Shown: positions 26,978-36,109, counted from the first letter of the stretch. The stretch: 64,000 nucleotides of DNA from Desulfobacter sp. (GCA_028768525.1 CP054837.1:248001-312000); one strand, 5' to 3'. Numbers and translations are program-made. The notes: generated by a model not told the origin, from the sequence alone.

Positions 26978-27121
26978 TCCGGTCTTCCAAGGGATATTTC
27001 AATTAATAAAAACCGCAGCGTCTATCTGTTTTATGCCGTTATTCATTTGATTTTTTTTGGGGGAACCGGTATTCTCTCTGCCCGGTGAATGGCTGTGACC
27101 GATTGATAATAAAGGATTTTT

Positions 27122-27376
27122 ATGAAATATACCTGGTGGATACTCCAGTCGATGGTGGTGCTGGTTTCCGTATTTTTTCTTGTTTTCGGGCTGGATCTGC
27201 TCCGTGCATCCTACCAGCTTGGGCACCCCTTTGAATTCATTATGACATTTTTTGCATCCAGCTTTATTATTCTGATCAGCCTGGCCCTTGGGGCCGGTTT
27301 CATGATAAAAATGATCCGGGTTTACCGCCAGCTTAAGGCCCCTGCCGCACCTGAAAACAAATTACCTGAAAAATAA
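27122..27376 (+). CDS. Small membrane protein of unknown function
   Basis: This 84-residue protein has two predicted membrane helices (about residues 5-28 and 38-64) and a short basic, proline-rich tail (KLKAPAAPENK-like). An AAAGGA sequence precedes the ATG and the gene lies 16 bp before the ABC-F gene, so it may be co-transcribed with it. No family is recognised. Confidence 0.6.
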   Translation: MKYTWWILQSMVVLVSVFFLVFGLDLLRASYQLGHPFEFIMTFFASSFIILISLALGAGFMIKMIRVYRQLKAPAAPENKLPEK

Positions 27377-27392
27377 GCCAGTAATAAAAAAT

Positions 27393-29234
27393 ATGACCGT
27401 ACTATTCAGTGTTAGTGAAATTTCAAAATCATACGGGGATGACACCCTTTTTTCCAACCTGAGCTTTGATGTCAAACGGGGTGAGAAACTCGGCCTCATC
27501 GGCATGAACGGTTCGGGCAAGTCCACCCTGCTCCGGATTGTTGCCGGAATGACCCTGCCCGATGAAGGCGAGGTCAAGGTCAAATCCGGAGATCTGCTGG
27601 TCTACCTGGCCCAGGAGGACCGGTTTGATCCGGAGGACTCGATTGAAGAGGTGCTGTACAAGGCCCTTGCCTCTCTGCCCATTGATGATAAAGAGCGCCA
27701 CAGGCGGGTCAGCCAGGCCCTGGGCCGGGGCGGTTTTGCCAATGCAACCGAAAAAACCGCCCAGCTGTCCGGCGGATGGCGCAAGCGCCTGGCCATCACC
27801 CGTGCCCTGTGCATGCAGCCGGACCTTCTGCTGCTGGACGAACCCACCAACCATCTGGACATCACCGGTATTCTCTGGCTGGAAAAAATGCTTAAGTCCG
27901 CCAGATTTTCCTTTGTGCTGGTCAGCCATGACCGGACCTTTCTTGAAAATGTCTGTTCCCATACCATGGAAATAGGCGCCTGCTTTGAGGGGGGCCACTT
28001 CAAAATTCAGGGACGGTACAAAAAATTCGAAGAGGAACGGGAAAAATACCTGGAGGCCCAGTCAAAGAAACAGGCATCCCTGGCCTCAAAAATGCGGCGG
28101 GAGGAAGAATGGCTGCGCCAGGGCGCCAAGGCCCGGACCACCAAGGCCAAATACCGAATTGACCAGGCTGCTGTCCTTAGACAGGAACTGGCCGCGGTTA
28201 AGGACAGGAACCGGCAGACCGCAAAAGTGGATATTGATTTCTCCGGTACAGGCCGCCAGACCCGGAAACTGCTCAGGGTGCACAACCTGTGCAAGGGATT
28301 CGGCGGGAAACCTCTTTTTTCCAATATTACCTTTGAGCTGGGTCCGGGATTCTGCCTCGGCGTGGTGGGGGAAAACGGGAGCGGAAAATCCACCTTCCTC
28401 TCTCTGCTGGAACAGACCGCCGCCCCGGACCAGGGCACGGTCAAATGGGCTGAAAATCTTAAAATTGCCGTATTCGACCAGAACCGCACCCGGCTTGACC
28501 CGGAACTCACCCTCAGGGAAGCCTTGAACCCCTCGGGCGGGGACTCGGTGAATTACAAGGACCGGACCATCCATGTGGTGAGCTGGGCCAAGCGATTCCT
28601 CTTCATGCCCGACCAGCTGGACATGCCTGTAAAACGGCTTTCCGGCGGCGAAAAGGCAAGGATTATGCTGGCGGACATCATGCGCCGCCCCTGTGACATC
28701 CTGCTCCTGGACGAGCCCACCAACGATTTGGATATCCTATCCCTTGAAGTGCTTGAAAATTCCATCCGCGAATTTCCCGGGGCCGTGATCATCGTTTCCC
28801 ATGACCGGTATCTCATGGATAATGTCTGCCACCGAATGCTTTTCCTGGATAAAAACAGGCCCCCTGCATTTTACAGGGATTTTGCCCAGATCCTGAAGGC
28901 CAAAGCTGACGCCGAAGAGACCGCCCGCCGCACCAAAATAGAGGCCGGCCAGACCCAGGCCGAAAAAAAACAGGCCCCCAAAAGAGGCAAATCATCAAAG
29001 GCATTGTCCTACAAGGATAAGTATGAGCTGGAACACATTGAAGAAAACATCCTTGAAGCGGAAGATGCCGTCGCCGAACTCACCGAAAAGGTCCAGACCC
29101 ATGAAGTGATTTCAGACCCGGAATTGCTCACCGGAATCTGCGCCGAGCTTGAAGCGGCAGAATCAAAGGTCCAGCAATTATATGCCAGGTGGGAAATTTT
29201 AGAGGATAAAAAGGCTGAGGCTGAAAAAGATTAA
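27393..29234 (+). CDS. uup: ABC-F family ATPase, Uup-like
   Basis: This 613-residue soluble protein has two ABC ATPase domains and no membrane segments. Domain 1 has Walker A GMNGSGKST, signature LSGGWRKRL and Walker B LLLLDEPTNHLD; domain 2 has GENGSGKST, LSGGEKARIM and ILLLDEPTNDLD. Between them is the basic linker expected of ABC-F proteins. The C-terminal 80 residues form a charged coiled coil (SYKDKYELEHIEENILEAE), which is typical of Uup and binds branched DNA or ribosomes. ABC-F proteins act on ribosomes and translation; Uup affects transposon excision and ribosome assembly in E. coli. The symbol is given on domain layout and the C-terminal coil only. Confidence 0.88.
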   Translation: MTVLFSVSEISKSYGDDTLFSNLSFDVKRGEKLGLIGMNGSGKSTLLRIVAGMTLPDEGEVKVKSGDLLVYLAQEDRFDPEDSIEEVLYKALASLPIDDKERHRRVSQALGRGGFANATEKTAQLSGGWRKRLAITRALCMQPDLLLLDEPTNHLDITGILWLEKMLKSARFSFVLVSHDRTFLENVCSHTMEIGACFEGGHFKIQGRYKKFEEEREKYLEAQSKKQASLASKMRREEEWLRQGAKARTTKAKYRIDQAAVLRQELAAVKDRNRQTAKVDIDFSGTGRQTRKLLRVHNLCKGFGGKPLFSNITFELGPGFCLGVVGENGSGKSTFLSLLEQTAAPDQGTVKWAENLKIAVFDQNRTRLDPELTLREALNPSGGDSVNYKDRTIHVVSWAKRFLFMPDQLDMPVKRLSGGEKARIMLADIMRRPCDILLLDEPTNDLDILSLEVLENSIREFPGAVIIVSHDRYLMDNVCHRMLFLDKNRPPAFYRDFAQILKAKADAEETARRTKIEAGQTQAEKKQAPKRGKSSKALSYKDKYELEHIEENILEAEDAVAELTEKVQTHEVISDPELLTGICAELEAAESKVQQLYARWEILEDKKAEAEKD

Positions 29235-29398
29235 TTTTCTATTCATCGCCTGCGGGCTATGTCCAGCATGTCATTTTAATTGGCCTGGCCAGGGAATTTT
29301 TCAACCCAGGGGACCCGCCGAAATTCCGTGGCCGATTCCTGTTTAGAGGGTTTGAGTCCCGCTATTTTTTCAATAATTGATTGTCCAGAGGGCCCTGG

Positions 29399-29893
29399 TC
29401 AATGGGTGTCGTGATCTCCCATATAATCCACCAGTTGTCCCGTGGTCTGACGCAGCCGCTGGCTGATAGCCTTTGAAATTTTCCACAATAGCTGGACCCC
29501 GAGCTGGGGATCGTCTTCGGTGAGGCGCAGAAGATGGTCCTCGCGCATGAAAAAAATGATGGTCTCGGTGGCCGCGACCCCCGAGGCCGACCTGGGCTCG
29601 CCGTCGATGAGGGCCATCTCACCGAAAGTCTGCGAACTGGTGAGGGTGGCGACTTTGGTATTCTCTTTGATAATATCGATGGCGCCTTTTACGATGATAC
29701 CCAGGCTCTTGTCCTTTTCCCCTTCCTTGAACACAATGGCACCGGGCTTGGCCATCACCGGATCAATATACAGACAGATCTTTTTAATGTGATTCCAGGA
29801 AAAATCCTTGGCCCATTTTGTCCGCTCAAGGATCTGGGCGTATTTGGCGTATTTTTCCGCATTTAATTGTTTCTGCCGGGATTTGGTCTTCAT
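29399..29893 (-). CDS. Cyclic nucleotide-binding domain protein without a DNA-binding domain
   Basis: This 164-residue protein is essentially one cNMP-binding (Crp-type) beta-barrel: PGAIVFKEGEKDKSLGIIVKGAIDI, then the phosphate-binding cassette FGEMALIDGEPRSASGVA, followed by a C-helix. The conserved FGEMAL, GEPRSA residues of a functional nucleotide pocket are present. There is no helix-turn-helix or kinase domain, so it may act by protein-protein contact. The ATG at 29893 was preferred to an in-frame TTG at 29911, which has no ribosome-binding site. It is encoded downstream of the acyltransferase gene on the same strand. Confidence 0.82.
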   Translation of the reverse strand: MKTKSRQKQLNAEKYAKYAQILERTKWAKDFSWNHIKKICLYIDPVMAKPGAIVFKEGEKDKSLGIIVKGAIDIIKENTKVATLTSSQTFGEMALIDGEPRSASGVAATETIIFFMREDHLLRLTEDDPQLGVQLLWKISKAISQRLRQTTGQLVDYMGDHDTH

Positions 29894-29966
29894 GTTGAAT
29901 CCGTCAATCAAGGGTTGGTTTGTTTACAATACTAAATGGTTCCCTTTGAGTTGTCAACGAGCGAAC

Positions 29967-30662
29967 CTAACCGTAGATTGAATTGATGCGCGTCGGGGAT
30001 CGCCAGATATCGTCTGTATCCCTGTACAGGTCTGCCAGGCGTTTTTCCACTTTTTTTTGCAGGCGATTAAAAGACGCCGTATCAAGTTCTTCCGGCACCT
30101 CAATGGACCGGCCGAACCGGATGATAACCCGTGAAAAGGGCTTGGGCACCATGAACCGGTCCCAGGAGTTGAATACCCAGCGGTTCTGGCCCGAGGTGAT
30201 GGTGGGCAGGATTGAAAGGCCGGCATGCTGGGCAATGCTGATGAGCCCTGGCTTAACCGTGCCAAAGGGCCCCTGGGGCCCGTCCACAATATGGCCGACC
30301 TTGTAGCCCTGCTGGGTAAGGGCCTTGATTTGAGCCAGGGCCTCTTTGCCCCCCTTGGATGAGGAGCCCCGTACCGCATGCCATCCCAGGATATTGACGG
30401 CCCTGGCCGCCATTTCCCCGTCCCTGCTCCTGGAAATCATAATGGCAATGGGTCTGCGGGAGGAAAAGAATGTGATCCCGGGGAAAAAGCGCTGATGCCA
30501 GGAGGCATATACCAATTGCCCTTTATTGTTTAAAATATCCTGCTCATTCTCGGGATCCACAATGCGGACCCTGTAGGTGGCTGCCAGCAACCTGACCAGG
30601 AAAAGACCGGCGTAGGGAAAAAGATAGTGATATAAAAGATACCTGAATCTCTTTTTGATCAT
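29967..30662 (-). CDS. DUF374 lysophospholipid acyltransferase-like protein
   Basis: This 231-residue protein belongs to the DUF374/LPLAT-like family found in Gram-negative bacteria, often near lipid A or Kdo genes. Motifs are VYASWHQRFFP (with the acyltransferase histidine), ISRSRDGEMAARAVNILGWHAVRGSSSKGG, and VDGPQGPFGTVKPG. One hydrophobic N-terminal segment suggests membrane association. GGAG 7 nt before the ATG at 30662 sets the start. The acyl donor and acceptor are not known; transfer of a fatty acyl chain to a lipid A precursor or glycerophospholipid is the family-level expectation. Confidence 0.87.
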   Translation of the reverse strand: MIKKRFRYLLYHYLFPYAGLFLVRLLAATYRVRIVDPENEQDILNNKGQLVYASWHQRFFPGITFFSSRRPIAIMISRSRDGEMAARAVNILGWHAVRGSSSKGGKEALAQIKALTQQGYKVGHIVDGPQGPFGTVKPGLISIAQHAGLSILPTITSGQNRWVFNSWDRFMVPKPFSRVIIRFGRSIEVPEELDTASFNRLQKKVEKRLADLYRDTDDIWRSPTRINSIYG

Positions 30663-30789
30663 GACCAAACTCCGTTACGATACCCGTTTAACTCAAGCTG
30701 TATCATACTCTTCGGGAGCTTGCCAAGCCACTTTTAAACGGCAGCCCATCCTTTGCCAGGCCTGTCCGGCTGGGCAGGGACCTTCTTTT

Positions 30790-33150
30790 TTAGGACAGCG
30801 CCTGCTCGGTCCGGCTGATGATCTCCTCCTGGTGGTCCCGGTCCAGATCCACAAAATAATCGCTGTAGCCGGCCACCCGGACCAGAAGATTTCTGTAATC
30901 ATCCGGCGACTGCTGGGCCGCCCTGAGGGTTGCCGTATCCACCACGTTAAACTGAATATGGTGGCCCCCCAATCTGAAATAGGTCCGGATAAGGGCACAC
31001 AGTTTTTTCAAATCCTTGTCCGTGGAAAGCACCGAGGGCAGAAACCGCTGGTTGAGCAGGGTGCCACCGGATCTGCTCTGGTCCATTTTGCTCAGGGATT
31101 TGATCACGGCCGTGGGACCGTGGCGGTCGGCCCCGTGGGAGGGGGAGGTTCCATCGGATGCAGGGGTATGGGCAAAGCGTCCGTTTGGAGTGGCTCCCAA
31201 CATTTTGCCGAAATAGACGTGGCAGGTGGTAGACAGCATGTTCAGCCGGTATGCCGTCCCCTTGGTATTGGGCTTTCCGTCAATGGCCTCCAGAAGGCTG
31301 TTGTAGACCTGCTGCATGATGGCATCGGCACGGTCGTCGTCGTTCCCGAAAAAGGGGGTCCTGTTCCAGAGCCTGAGACGCAGGGGTTCCGCCCCTTTAA
31401 AATTGTTTTCCAGGGCGGTGAGCAAGTCTGCCATGGAGATATTATTCTGCTCAAATACATGGGTTTTGATGGCAGAGAGGCTGTCCGTAACCGTGCCGAT
31501 GCCGCAGCATTGAATATAGTTGGTGTTGTACCTGGGGCCCCCGTCGTAGTAGTCCTTGCCGGTTTCAATGCACCCATCAATGACCACGGAAAGCAGCGGG
31601 GCCGGGCAATACTTGGCATACATCCGTTCGATGTAGTTGTTCACCCGGATTTTAAGGTCCACCGTATATTCCAGCTGCCGGACAAAGGCCCGGTAGAGGT
31701 CTTCATAGGTGTGAAATCCGGCAGGATCACCGGTCTCTACCCCCACCCTCTCCCCGGTGAGGGGGTCAATCCCGTTGTTCAGGGTGATTTCAAGGATCTT
31801 GGGCACGTTAAGGTAGCCTGTGAGAATATAGGCCTCCTTGCCGAAGGCGCCGGTCTCGATACAGCCAGAGGTGCCGCCTTCCCTGGCATCTTCGACGCTT
31901 TTTCCCATCCCCACCTGTTCCATAACCACGGTGTCGGTATTGAATATGGAGGGGTAGCCGTATCCCTTGCGGATCACCCGTGCGGCTGCCTCCAGGAGCC
32001 GGTCCGGGGTCCTGGCACTGATGTGCACCGAAGGCTGGGGCTGGAGCAGCTGCAGTTCGTCCGCCACTTCCAGGGCCATGAAGGACACCTCTGAACTGCC
32101 GTCACTGCCGTCGGCCCTGAGCCCGCCGAGATTGATCTGGGTGAAATCGTTGTAAGTGCCGCTTTCCTTAGCCGTCACGCCCACCTTTGGCGGGGCAGTA
32201 TGGTTGTTGATCTTGATCCAGAGGCAGGCCAGCAGTTCCTTGGCCCGGTCCCGGTCCAGGCTGCCGTCGGCCAGCCCCTTTTGATAAAAGGGATCCAGGT
32301 GCTGGTCCAGGTGGCCCGGAGACATGGCGTCCCAGCCGTTGAGCTCGGTGATGGTGCCAAGGTGAACAAACCAGTACATCTGAACCGCCTCGTAAAATGT
32401 TTGGGGCGGATATTCAGGCACCCGGCGGCAGATCCGGGCGATCTCCAAAAGCTCTGCCTTCCGTCCGGGATCTGCTTCCCCACCCGCCATCTGCTCTGCC
32501 AGATCGGCATGGCGCCGGGCAAATAGGATCAGGGCGTCACAGGCAATCTCCATGGCGGACAGCTGCTCAAACCGGTCCGGTGCACCGGGATCGGTGAGAT
32601 AATCCAGGTTTTGAATATTCTCCCTGATTTGTTCCTTAAAGCCGGCCATCCCCAGGCGGTAAATACGGCCGTCCAGGGCCGTATGGCCCGGGGCCCGCTG
32701 CTCCATAAATTCGGTGAACATTCCGGCCTCGTAGGATTTTTTCCAGTTTTCCGGCACCTTGGAAAAAATCCGGTCCCTGATGGACCGCCCCTGCCAATAG
32801 GGGATCACTTTTTTTTGATAGTTTTGTATATCCGACGGATCCACCCGGTACCGGGTCATTTCCCGGGTGTTGAGGGTGTGCAGGTCCTGGGCGCTGTGGC
32901 AGGTCAGTTCAGGAAAGGTGGGCACCGCCTTGGGGGCAGGGCCCCGTTCACCCACAATGAGTTCGCCCTCGCCGATATAAATATTTTTTTCCCTGCAAAG
33001 GGTTTTAAAAAACCGGGCCCGTAACACGGGCAGTGAATACTTGCCGGCATTTTCCCTGTAAAACCGGGTTTCGATCAACGCCCGCTCTATGGAAATAGAG
33101 GGTTTGGCATTGAAACTGATATCCCTTAATTTTTTTATTCTGGCTGTCAT
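30790..33150 (-). CDS. hypD: Glycyl radical enzyme, trans-4-hydroxy-L-proline dehydratase (HypD)
   Basis: This 786-residue glycyl radical enzyme has the radical glycine at G761 (RVAGYSDYF) and the thiyl cysteine at C430 (SGCIETG). HypD dehydrates trans-4-hydroxyproline to 1-pyrroline-5-carboxylate. From memory of the Clostridioides difficile HypD site (F152, H160, D278, F340, C434, E436, Y450, G765), every residue is present here at a constant offset of 4: F148, H156, D274, F336, C430, E432, Y446, G761. That pattern argues against choline lyase, glycerol dehydratase or isethionate lyase. GGGAGG sits in the end of the activase gene, whose stop is 1 bp before this start. Proline made by a distant pyrroline-5-carboxylate reductase would complete the route; no such gene is nearby. 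Confidence 0.85.
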   Translation of the reverse strand: MTARIKKLRDISFNAKPSISIERALIETRFYRENAGKYSLPVLRARFFKTLCREKNIYIGEGELIVGERGPAPKAVPTFPELTCHSAQDLHTLNTREMTRYRVDPSDIQNYQKKVIPYWQGRSIRDRIFSKVPENWKKSYEAGMFTEFMEQRAPGHTALDGRIYRLGMAGFKEQIRENIQNLDYLTDPGAPDRFEQLSAMEIACDALILFARRHADLAEQMAGGEADPGRKAELLEIARICRRVPEYPPQTFYEAVQMYWFVHLGTITELNGWDAMSPGHLDQHLDPFYQKGLADGSLDRDRAKELLACLWIKINNHTAPPKVGVTAKESGTYNDFTQINLGGLRADGSDGSSEVSFMALEVADELQLLQPQPSVHISARTPDRLLEAAARVIRKGYGYPSIFNTDTVVMEQVGMGKSVEDAREGGTSGCIETGAFGKEAYILTGYLNVPKILEITLNNGIDPLTGERVGVETGDPAGFHTYEDLYRAFVRQLEYTVDLKIRVNNYIERMYAKYCPAPLLSVVIDGCIETGKDYYDGGPRYNTNYIQCCGIGTVTDSLSAIKTHVFEQNNISMADLLTALENNFKGAEPLRLRLWNRTPFFGNDDDRADAIMQQVYNSLLEAIDGKPNTKGTAYRLNMLSTTCHVYFGKMLGATPNGRFAHTPASDGTSPSHGADRHGPTAVIKSLSKMDQSRSGGTLLNQRFLPSVLSTDKDLKKLCALIRTYFRLGGHHIQFNVVDTATLRAAQQSPDDYRNLLVRVAGYSDYFVDLDRDHQEEIISRTEQALS

Positions 33151-33151
33151 A

Positions 33152-34069
33152 TCATCCTCCCAGGGTCACCTTGAGGCCGAATCCTTCAAGCTGTTGTGCA
33201 CAGTATTTCAAGCGGTCTTGACCAGGGGTGTTAAACTGTGCTGAAAATTCCCCATGCACCATGGCCATTCCCAGTTTGGCATATTTGGATCCGGCCAGGC
33301 GATGATAGGGCAGCAGGTCCACCCGGCTCCCCGGTGCGGCATCTGCTATAAAAGCCCCGGTTTCTGCGATATTTGCGGCATCGCTGTTCACCCCCTCTAT
33401 CAGGGGAATGCGAAACCGGATCTCCTTTTTCATTCCTGCCAATAACCGGATGTTCTCAAGGATCTGCCCGTTGCCCGCTCCGGTGAACCGCTTGTGGGCA
33501 GCCGTGTCCATATGCTTGATATCGATGAGAAAAAGATCAGTAAGGGCAGCGATGTCCTTGATCTGCGCCGGTGTGGTATGGGCGCAGGTATCAACGGTCC
33601 GGTGGATGCCCAGTTCCCCGCAGGCCCTGAGCAGTTCCGATAAAAACTCCGGCTGGAACAGGGGGTCACCTCCGGAAAAGGTCACCCCGCCCCCGGACTG
33701 GTCGTAAAAGAGCATATCCTTTTTGACCTCATCCATAACCTGGGCGGCCTCAGCCTCCCACCCGCTGACCTCATGGGCCAGGGCCGGGCAGACATCGGCA
33801 CAATGCCCGCACCCGGTACAACGCACCCTGTCCCTGACAATAGTCTCCTGTTCCAGGGTGAGGGCCCCTGCCCTGCACTCCTGGAGACATTGACCGCAGC
33901 CGGCGCAGCGGTCTTTCAGCCACACCAGGTCCACTTCCGGAGACATGCCTTCCGGGTTGTGGCACCAGGCGCAACTCAGGGGGCAGCCCTTGAAAAACAC
34001 CGTGGTCCTGATGGCAGGGCCGTCATGGATGGCATATTTTTTTATGGCAAACAGTTTCCCCATGGCCAT
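33152..34069 (-). CDS. Glycyl radical enzyme activase (radical SAM)
   Basis: This 305-residue radical SAM enzyme installs the glycyl radical on the HypD-type partner encoded immediately downstream. The SAM cluster motif CxxxCxxC is C29, C33 and C36 in GCPLSCAWCHNPEG, preceded by HDGPAIRTTVFFKG, which is typical of PFL-type activases. Two extra ferredoxin-type cysteine sets follow (CAGCGQCLQEC and CTGCGHCADVC), as in activases of dehydratase-class glycyl radical enzymes. The start at 34069 overlaps the regulator stop codon (TGATG), and the frame further upstream only translates the regulator gene in another frame. Coupling to both neighbours points to one regulated unit. Confidence 0.93.
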   Translation of the reverse strand: MAMGKLFAIKKYAIHDGPAIRTTVFFKGCPLSCAWCHNPEGMSPEVDLVWLKDRCAGCGQCLQECRAGALTLEQETIVRDRVRCTGCGHCADVCPALAHEVSGWEAEAAQVMDEVKKDMLFYDQSGGGVTFSGGDPLFQPEFLSELLRACGELGIHRTVDTCAHTTPAQIKDIAALTDLFLIDIKHMDTAAHKRFTGAGNGQILENIRLLAGMKKEIRFRIPLIEGVNSDAANIAETGAFIADAAPGSRVDLLPYHRLAGSKYAKLGMAMVHGEFSAQFNTPGQDRLKYCAQQLEGFGLKVTLGG

Positions 34070-34791
34070 CAGTCTTGCCGTCCTTCCATCAGCCGGGAAA
34101 ACTTGGCAATGTGGTTTTGGGCGGCGGCCTCTGCGGCATCGCCGTCTCCGGCGGCCACGGACCTGGCGATCCGGCACAGGTCGTTGAAATCCTCCTCCAG
34201 CAGTTGTGGGGAAAAAGGCAGATAGGAGTGAAAATAAACATGGATATTCTCATGGACGGCAGTGAGGTTGGCCAGTACCAATGGGTTGTCAGCCATGATG
34301 GCCGTCTGTTTGTGGAACCGGGCGTCCAGCCTGTGGAATTCTTCCCAGTCTTTTGGGCGGCTGTCAACATGGATCCGGATCTCTTCCAGAATATTGTTGA
34401 GGATCTCCAGCGTTTCCTTATCTTTTTTTTCAGCCGCCTTCCGCGCCGCATACCCTTCCAGGTGGGCCCTGAACTCAGCAAGCTGTTCCAGTGAAACCTG
34501 CCGGTGGCGGATGAGCAGTTCAATGCCGTCCCGCATGGCCCGTGAATTCGCCTGTTTGATTACGGCGCCGCCCTTCACCCCGGTACGGATGGCAACCAGG
34601 CCCTTATGCTCCAGCACCCTCAGGGCTTCCCGGATGGTGCCCCGGCTGGTGTTGAAGGTCTCCTTGAGCTTCATCTCCGAGGGAAGCCGTTCCCCGGGCT
34701 TGATCCGCCCCTCAAATATGGCCTCCTGGATCTGCTCCACCACATGTTCGTAGGACTTTTTGGGGACCATTTGGGTAAAATTCAAGGCCAA
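34069..34791 (-). CDS. GntR family regulator, FadR subfamily (FCD domain)
   Basis: This 240-residue regulator has an N-terminal winged helix (about residues 10-75; LPSEMKLKETFNTSRGTIREALRVLEHKGLV with the GxGGAVI-like wing) and a C-terminal helical FCD ligand-binding domain with the expected Asp/His metal ligands (for example the region FHRLDARFHKQTAIM). A TTG start at 34791 is preferred because GGAGG is 5 nt upstream; a TTG at 34803 overlaps that site. As first gene of the operon with activase and HypD, it probably controls them in response to hydroxyproline or a product. A 15-bp palindrome 38 bp upstream is a candidate operator. Confidence 0.88.
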   Translation of the reverse strand: MALNFTQMVPKKSYEHVVEQIQEAIFEGRIKPGERLPSEMKLKETFNTSRGTIREALRVLEHKGLVAIRTGVKGGAVIKQANSRAMRDGIELLIRHRQVSLEQLAEFRAHLEGYAARKAAEKKDKETLEILNNILEEIRIHVDSRPKDWEEFHRLDARFHKQTAIMADNPLVLANLTAVHENIHVYFHSYLPFSPQLLEEDFNDLCRIARSVAAGDGDAAEAAAQNHIAKFSRLMEGRQD

Positions 34792-34828
34792 GGCAACCTC
34801 CAATAAATGGATTAAAATTAAACTGTTT

Positions 34829-34843
34829 AATTGTAGGACAATT
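34829..34843. promoter_or_regulatory. Candidate GntR/FadR-type operator
   Basis: AATTGT-AGG-ACAATT is a 15-bp palindrome with perfect 6-bp arms, matching the TTGTnnnACAA pattern common for FCD-type GntR regulators. It is 38 bp upstream of the regulator start, so autoregulation of the hypD operon is likely. Confidence 0.6.
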
Positions 34844-34960
34844 TAACCCTCCAATCTTGCCTTGTCAACCATTACCTGTTTGGTCGAATGGTCAGAGCCT
34901 GGCATCCACCATCGCAGTCCGCAATGAAAAATTGTTCACATCCAATTCGCCAACCGGTAA

Positions 34961-34995
34961 AAGTGGGCTGACAAATTTTTATCAGCCCACTTTTT
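34961..34995 (-). terminator. Terminator of the solute-binding protein at 35091
   Basis: An 11-bp perfect stem (34961-34971 with 34982-34992) with a T/A-rich loop lies 99 bp beyond the minus-strand stop at 35091. It is flanked by T-rich sequence on both strands, so it could act bidirectionally. A second small hairpin (35066-35072 with 35075-35081) lies just after the stop codon. Confidence 0.75.
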
Positions 34996-35090
34996 CTAAG
35001 GGGAGATGCCGGATTGGGGTCGGACTCAGCACCGGCACGTGAAAAAAGGTATCTAGGCAGGGTCTCCCGTCAACTGACGGGTACAGAGGA

Positions 35091-35858
35091 TTAAATTCCT
35101 GACATAATTTTATCAAAAAGGCCTTTGTCTACCAGTTTTTTAAAGCCTTCATCGAATTTTTTCATCAGCGCTTCATTTCCTGGAAGGGCCTTGGTTAGCA
35201 GCAGATGGTATCCTGAAATCCGGACAGGGGTGGGATGGACGACGATCCGGGCCGCCTGCTCCGCTGCCAACTCCTTTTTCAGCAGCGCTTCCCCAACATC
35301 CAGCCCCACCACCACAAGGTCAAGCCGATTGGCGATGAGTTTTTTAAAATTTATAATTTCTTTATCGGTCCGCTCAAGCTTGAACAGGCCTTTTTCAGCG
35401 GCCGCATCAAAAGCTTCTCCATAGGTGTAGCCAAGTCTTCCGCCTATTTTAAGCCCCTTGAGATCATCTATGGTTTTCCAGTCAAAGGATTTGTCCTTGA
35501 GGTGAAAGAACACGGTTTTTCGTCCAGGGATCAAAATTCCTTCGGAATAAAACATCTCTTTTTCCCTTTCCGGTTTTCTTGACCAGACCAGTGTCCCGTG
35601 GGCCTTCTGTCCTGCCAGGGCATCGTGATAGGCCCGCTTCCAGCTTTCCCCGTACCACTTATATTCCACTTCAATTCCCGCCTCTTTAAAGGCCAGGGTG
35701 ACCACGTGGCTTGTCGGGCCGCCGTCCTTCAGGTTTTTTCCCAGGTAAGGGGCCCAATCCCCGTTTGCCAGAATCACCTTTTCCCCGGCGAAAAGAAAGG
35801 ATGGTGACATCAAACAGATCACAGCCATAAAAATGAATACGCATTTAAAAAATTTCAT
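35091..35858 (-). CDS. Periplasmic amino-acid-type solute-binding protein (SBP_bac_3), orphan
   Basis: This 255-residue protein has a Sec signal peptide (MKFFKCVFIFMAVICLMSPS, cleavage near FAGEK) and an SBP_bac_3 fold: ILANGDWAPYLGKNLKDGG, then KWYGESWKRAYHDALAGQKAHGTLVWS and LKGLKIGGRLGYTYG. The mature start lacks the usual arginine-binding signature of amino-acid receptors, as is common for family members that serve sensory or non-transport roles. AGGAGG-like TGGAGG precedes the ATG. No transporter genes adjoin it, and it has its own terminator, so it is a single-gene unit. Ligand unknown. Confidence 0.86.
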   Translation of the reverse strand: MKFFKCVFIFMAVICLMSPSFLFAGEKVILANGDWAPYLGKNLKDGGPTSHVVTLAFKEAGIEVEYKWYGESWKRAYHDALAGQKAHGTLVWSRKPEREKEMFYSEGILIPGRKTVFFHLKDKSFDWKTIDDLKGLKIGGRLGYTYGEAFDAAAEKGLFKLERTDKEIINFKKLIANRLDLVVVGLDVGEALLKKELAAEQAARIVVHPTPVRISGYHLLLTKALPGNEALMKKFDEGFKKLVDKGLFDKIMSGI

Positions 35859-35998
35859 TTTGCCTCCAGTTGTTTCGGTTGGTTGGTAAAAATTTTTCCT
35901 TTTTCAACCATATTATCCAGGATAAACCCCATTCCCCATGGATACAAAAACAATAATTAAATGGAGAACTCAAGTCAAGCAGAGTCGGCAGCAAGTAT

Positions 35999-36027
35999 TT
36001 GACAATTCACGATAACCGGTGTATTTT
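35999..36027 (+). promoter_or_regulatory. Sigma-70 type promoter for the lipoprotein at 36110
   Basis: TTGACA at 35999-36004 and TATTTT at 36022-36027 have 17-bp spacing. Downstream, an 8-bp inverted repeat (36037-36044 with 36066-36073) lies in the predicted leader and could be an operator or a leader stem. Confidence 0.6.
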
Positions 36028-36109
36028 GCCCCGTTGCCTCTGGCGGTTTGCCATCTGAAGTACCTGCCAGAGGTGTAACCGCATTATCAGTATAATTACA
36101 GGAGCTCGA

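Noticed and set aside
30790..33150. Choline trimethylamine-lyase (CutC) as the identity of the glycyl radical enzyme
   Set aside because: It would fit the amine theme, but the residues beyond the C-x-E core match the HypD active site at a constant offset.
34070..34177. Arginine-rich N-terminal extension of the radical SAM activase
   Set aside because: It overlaps the GntR regulator end in another frame; the family starts at the MAMGKLF region.
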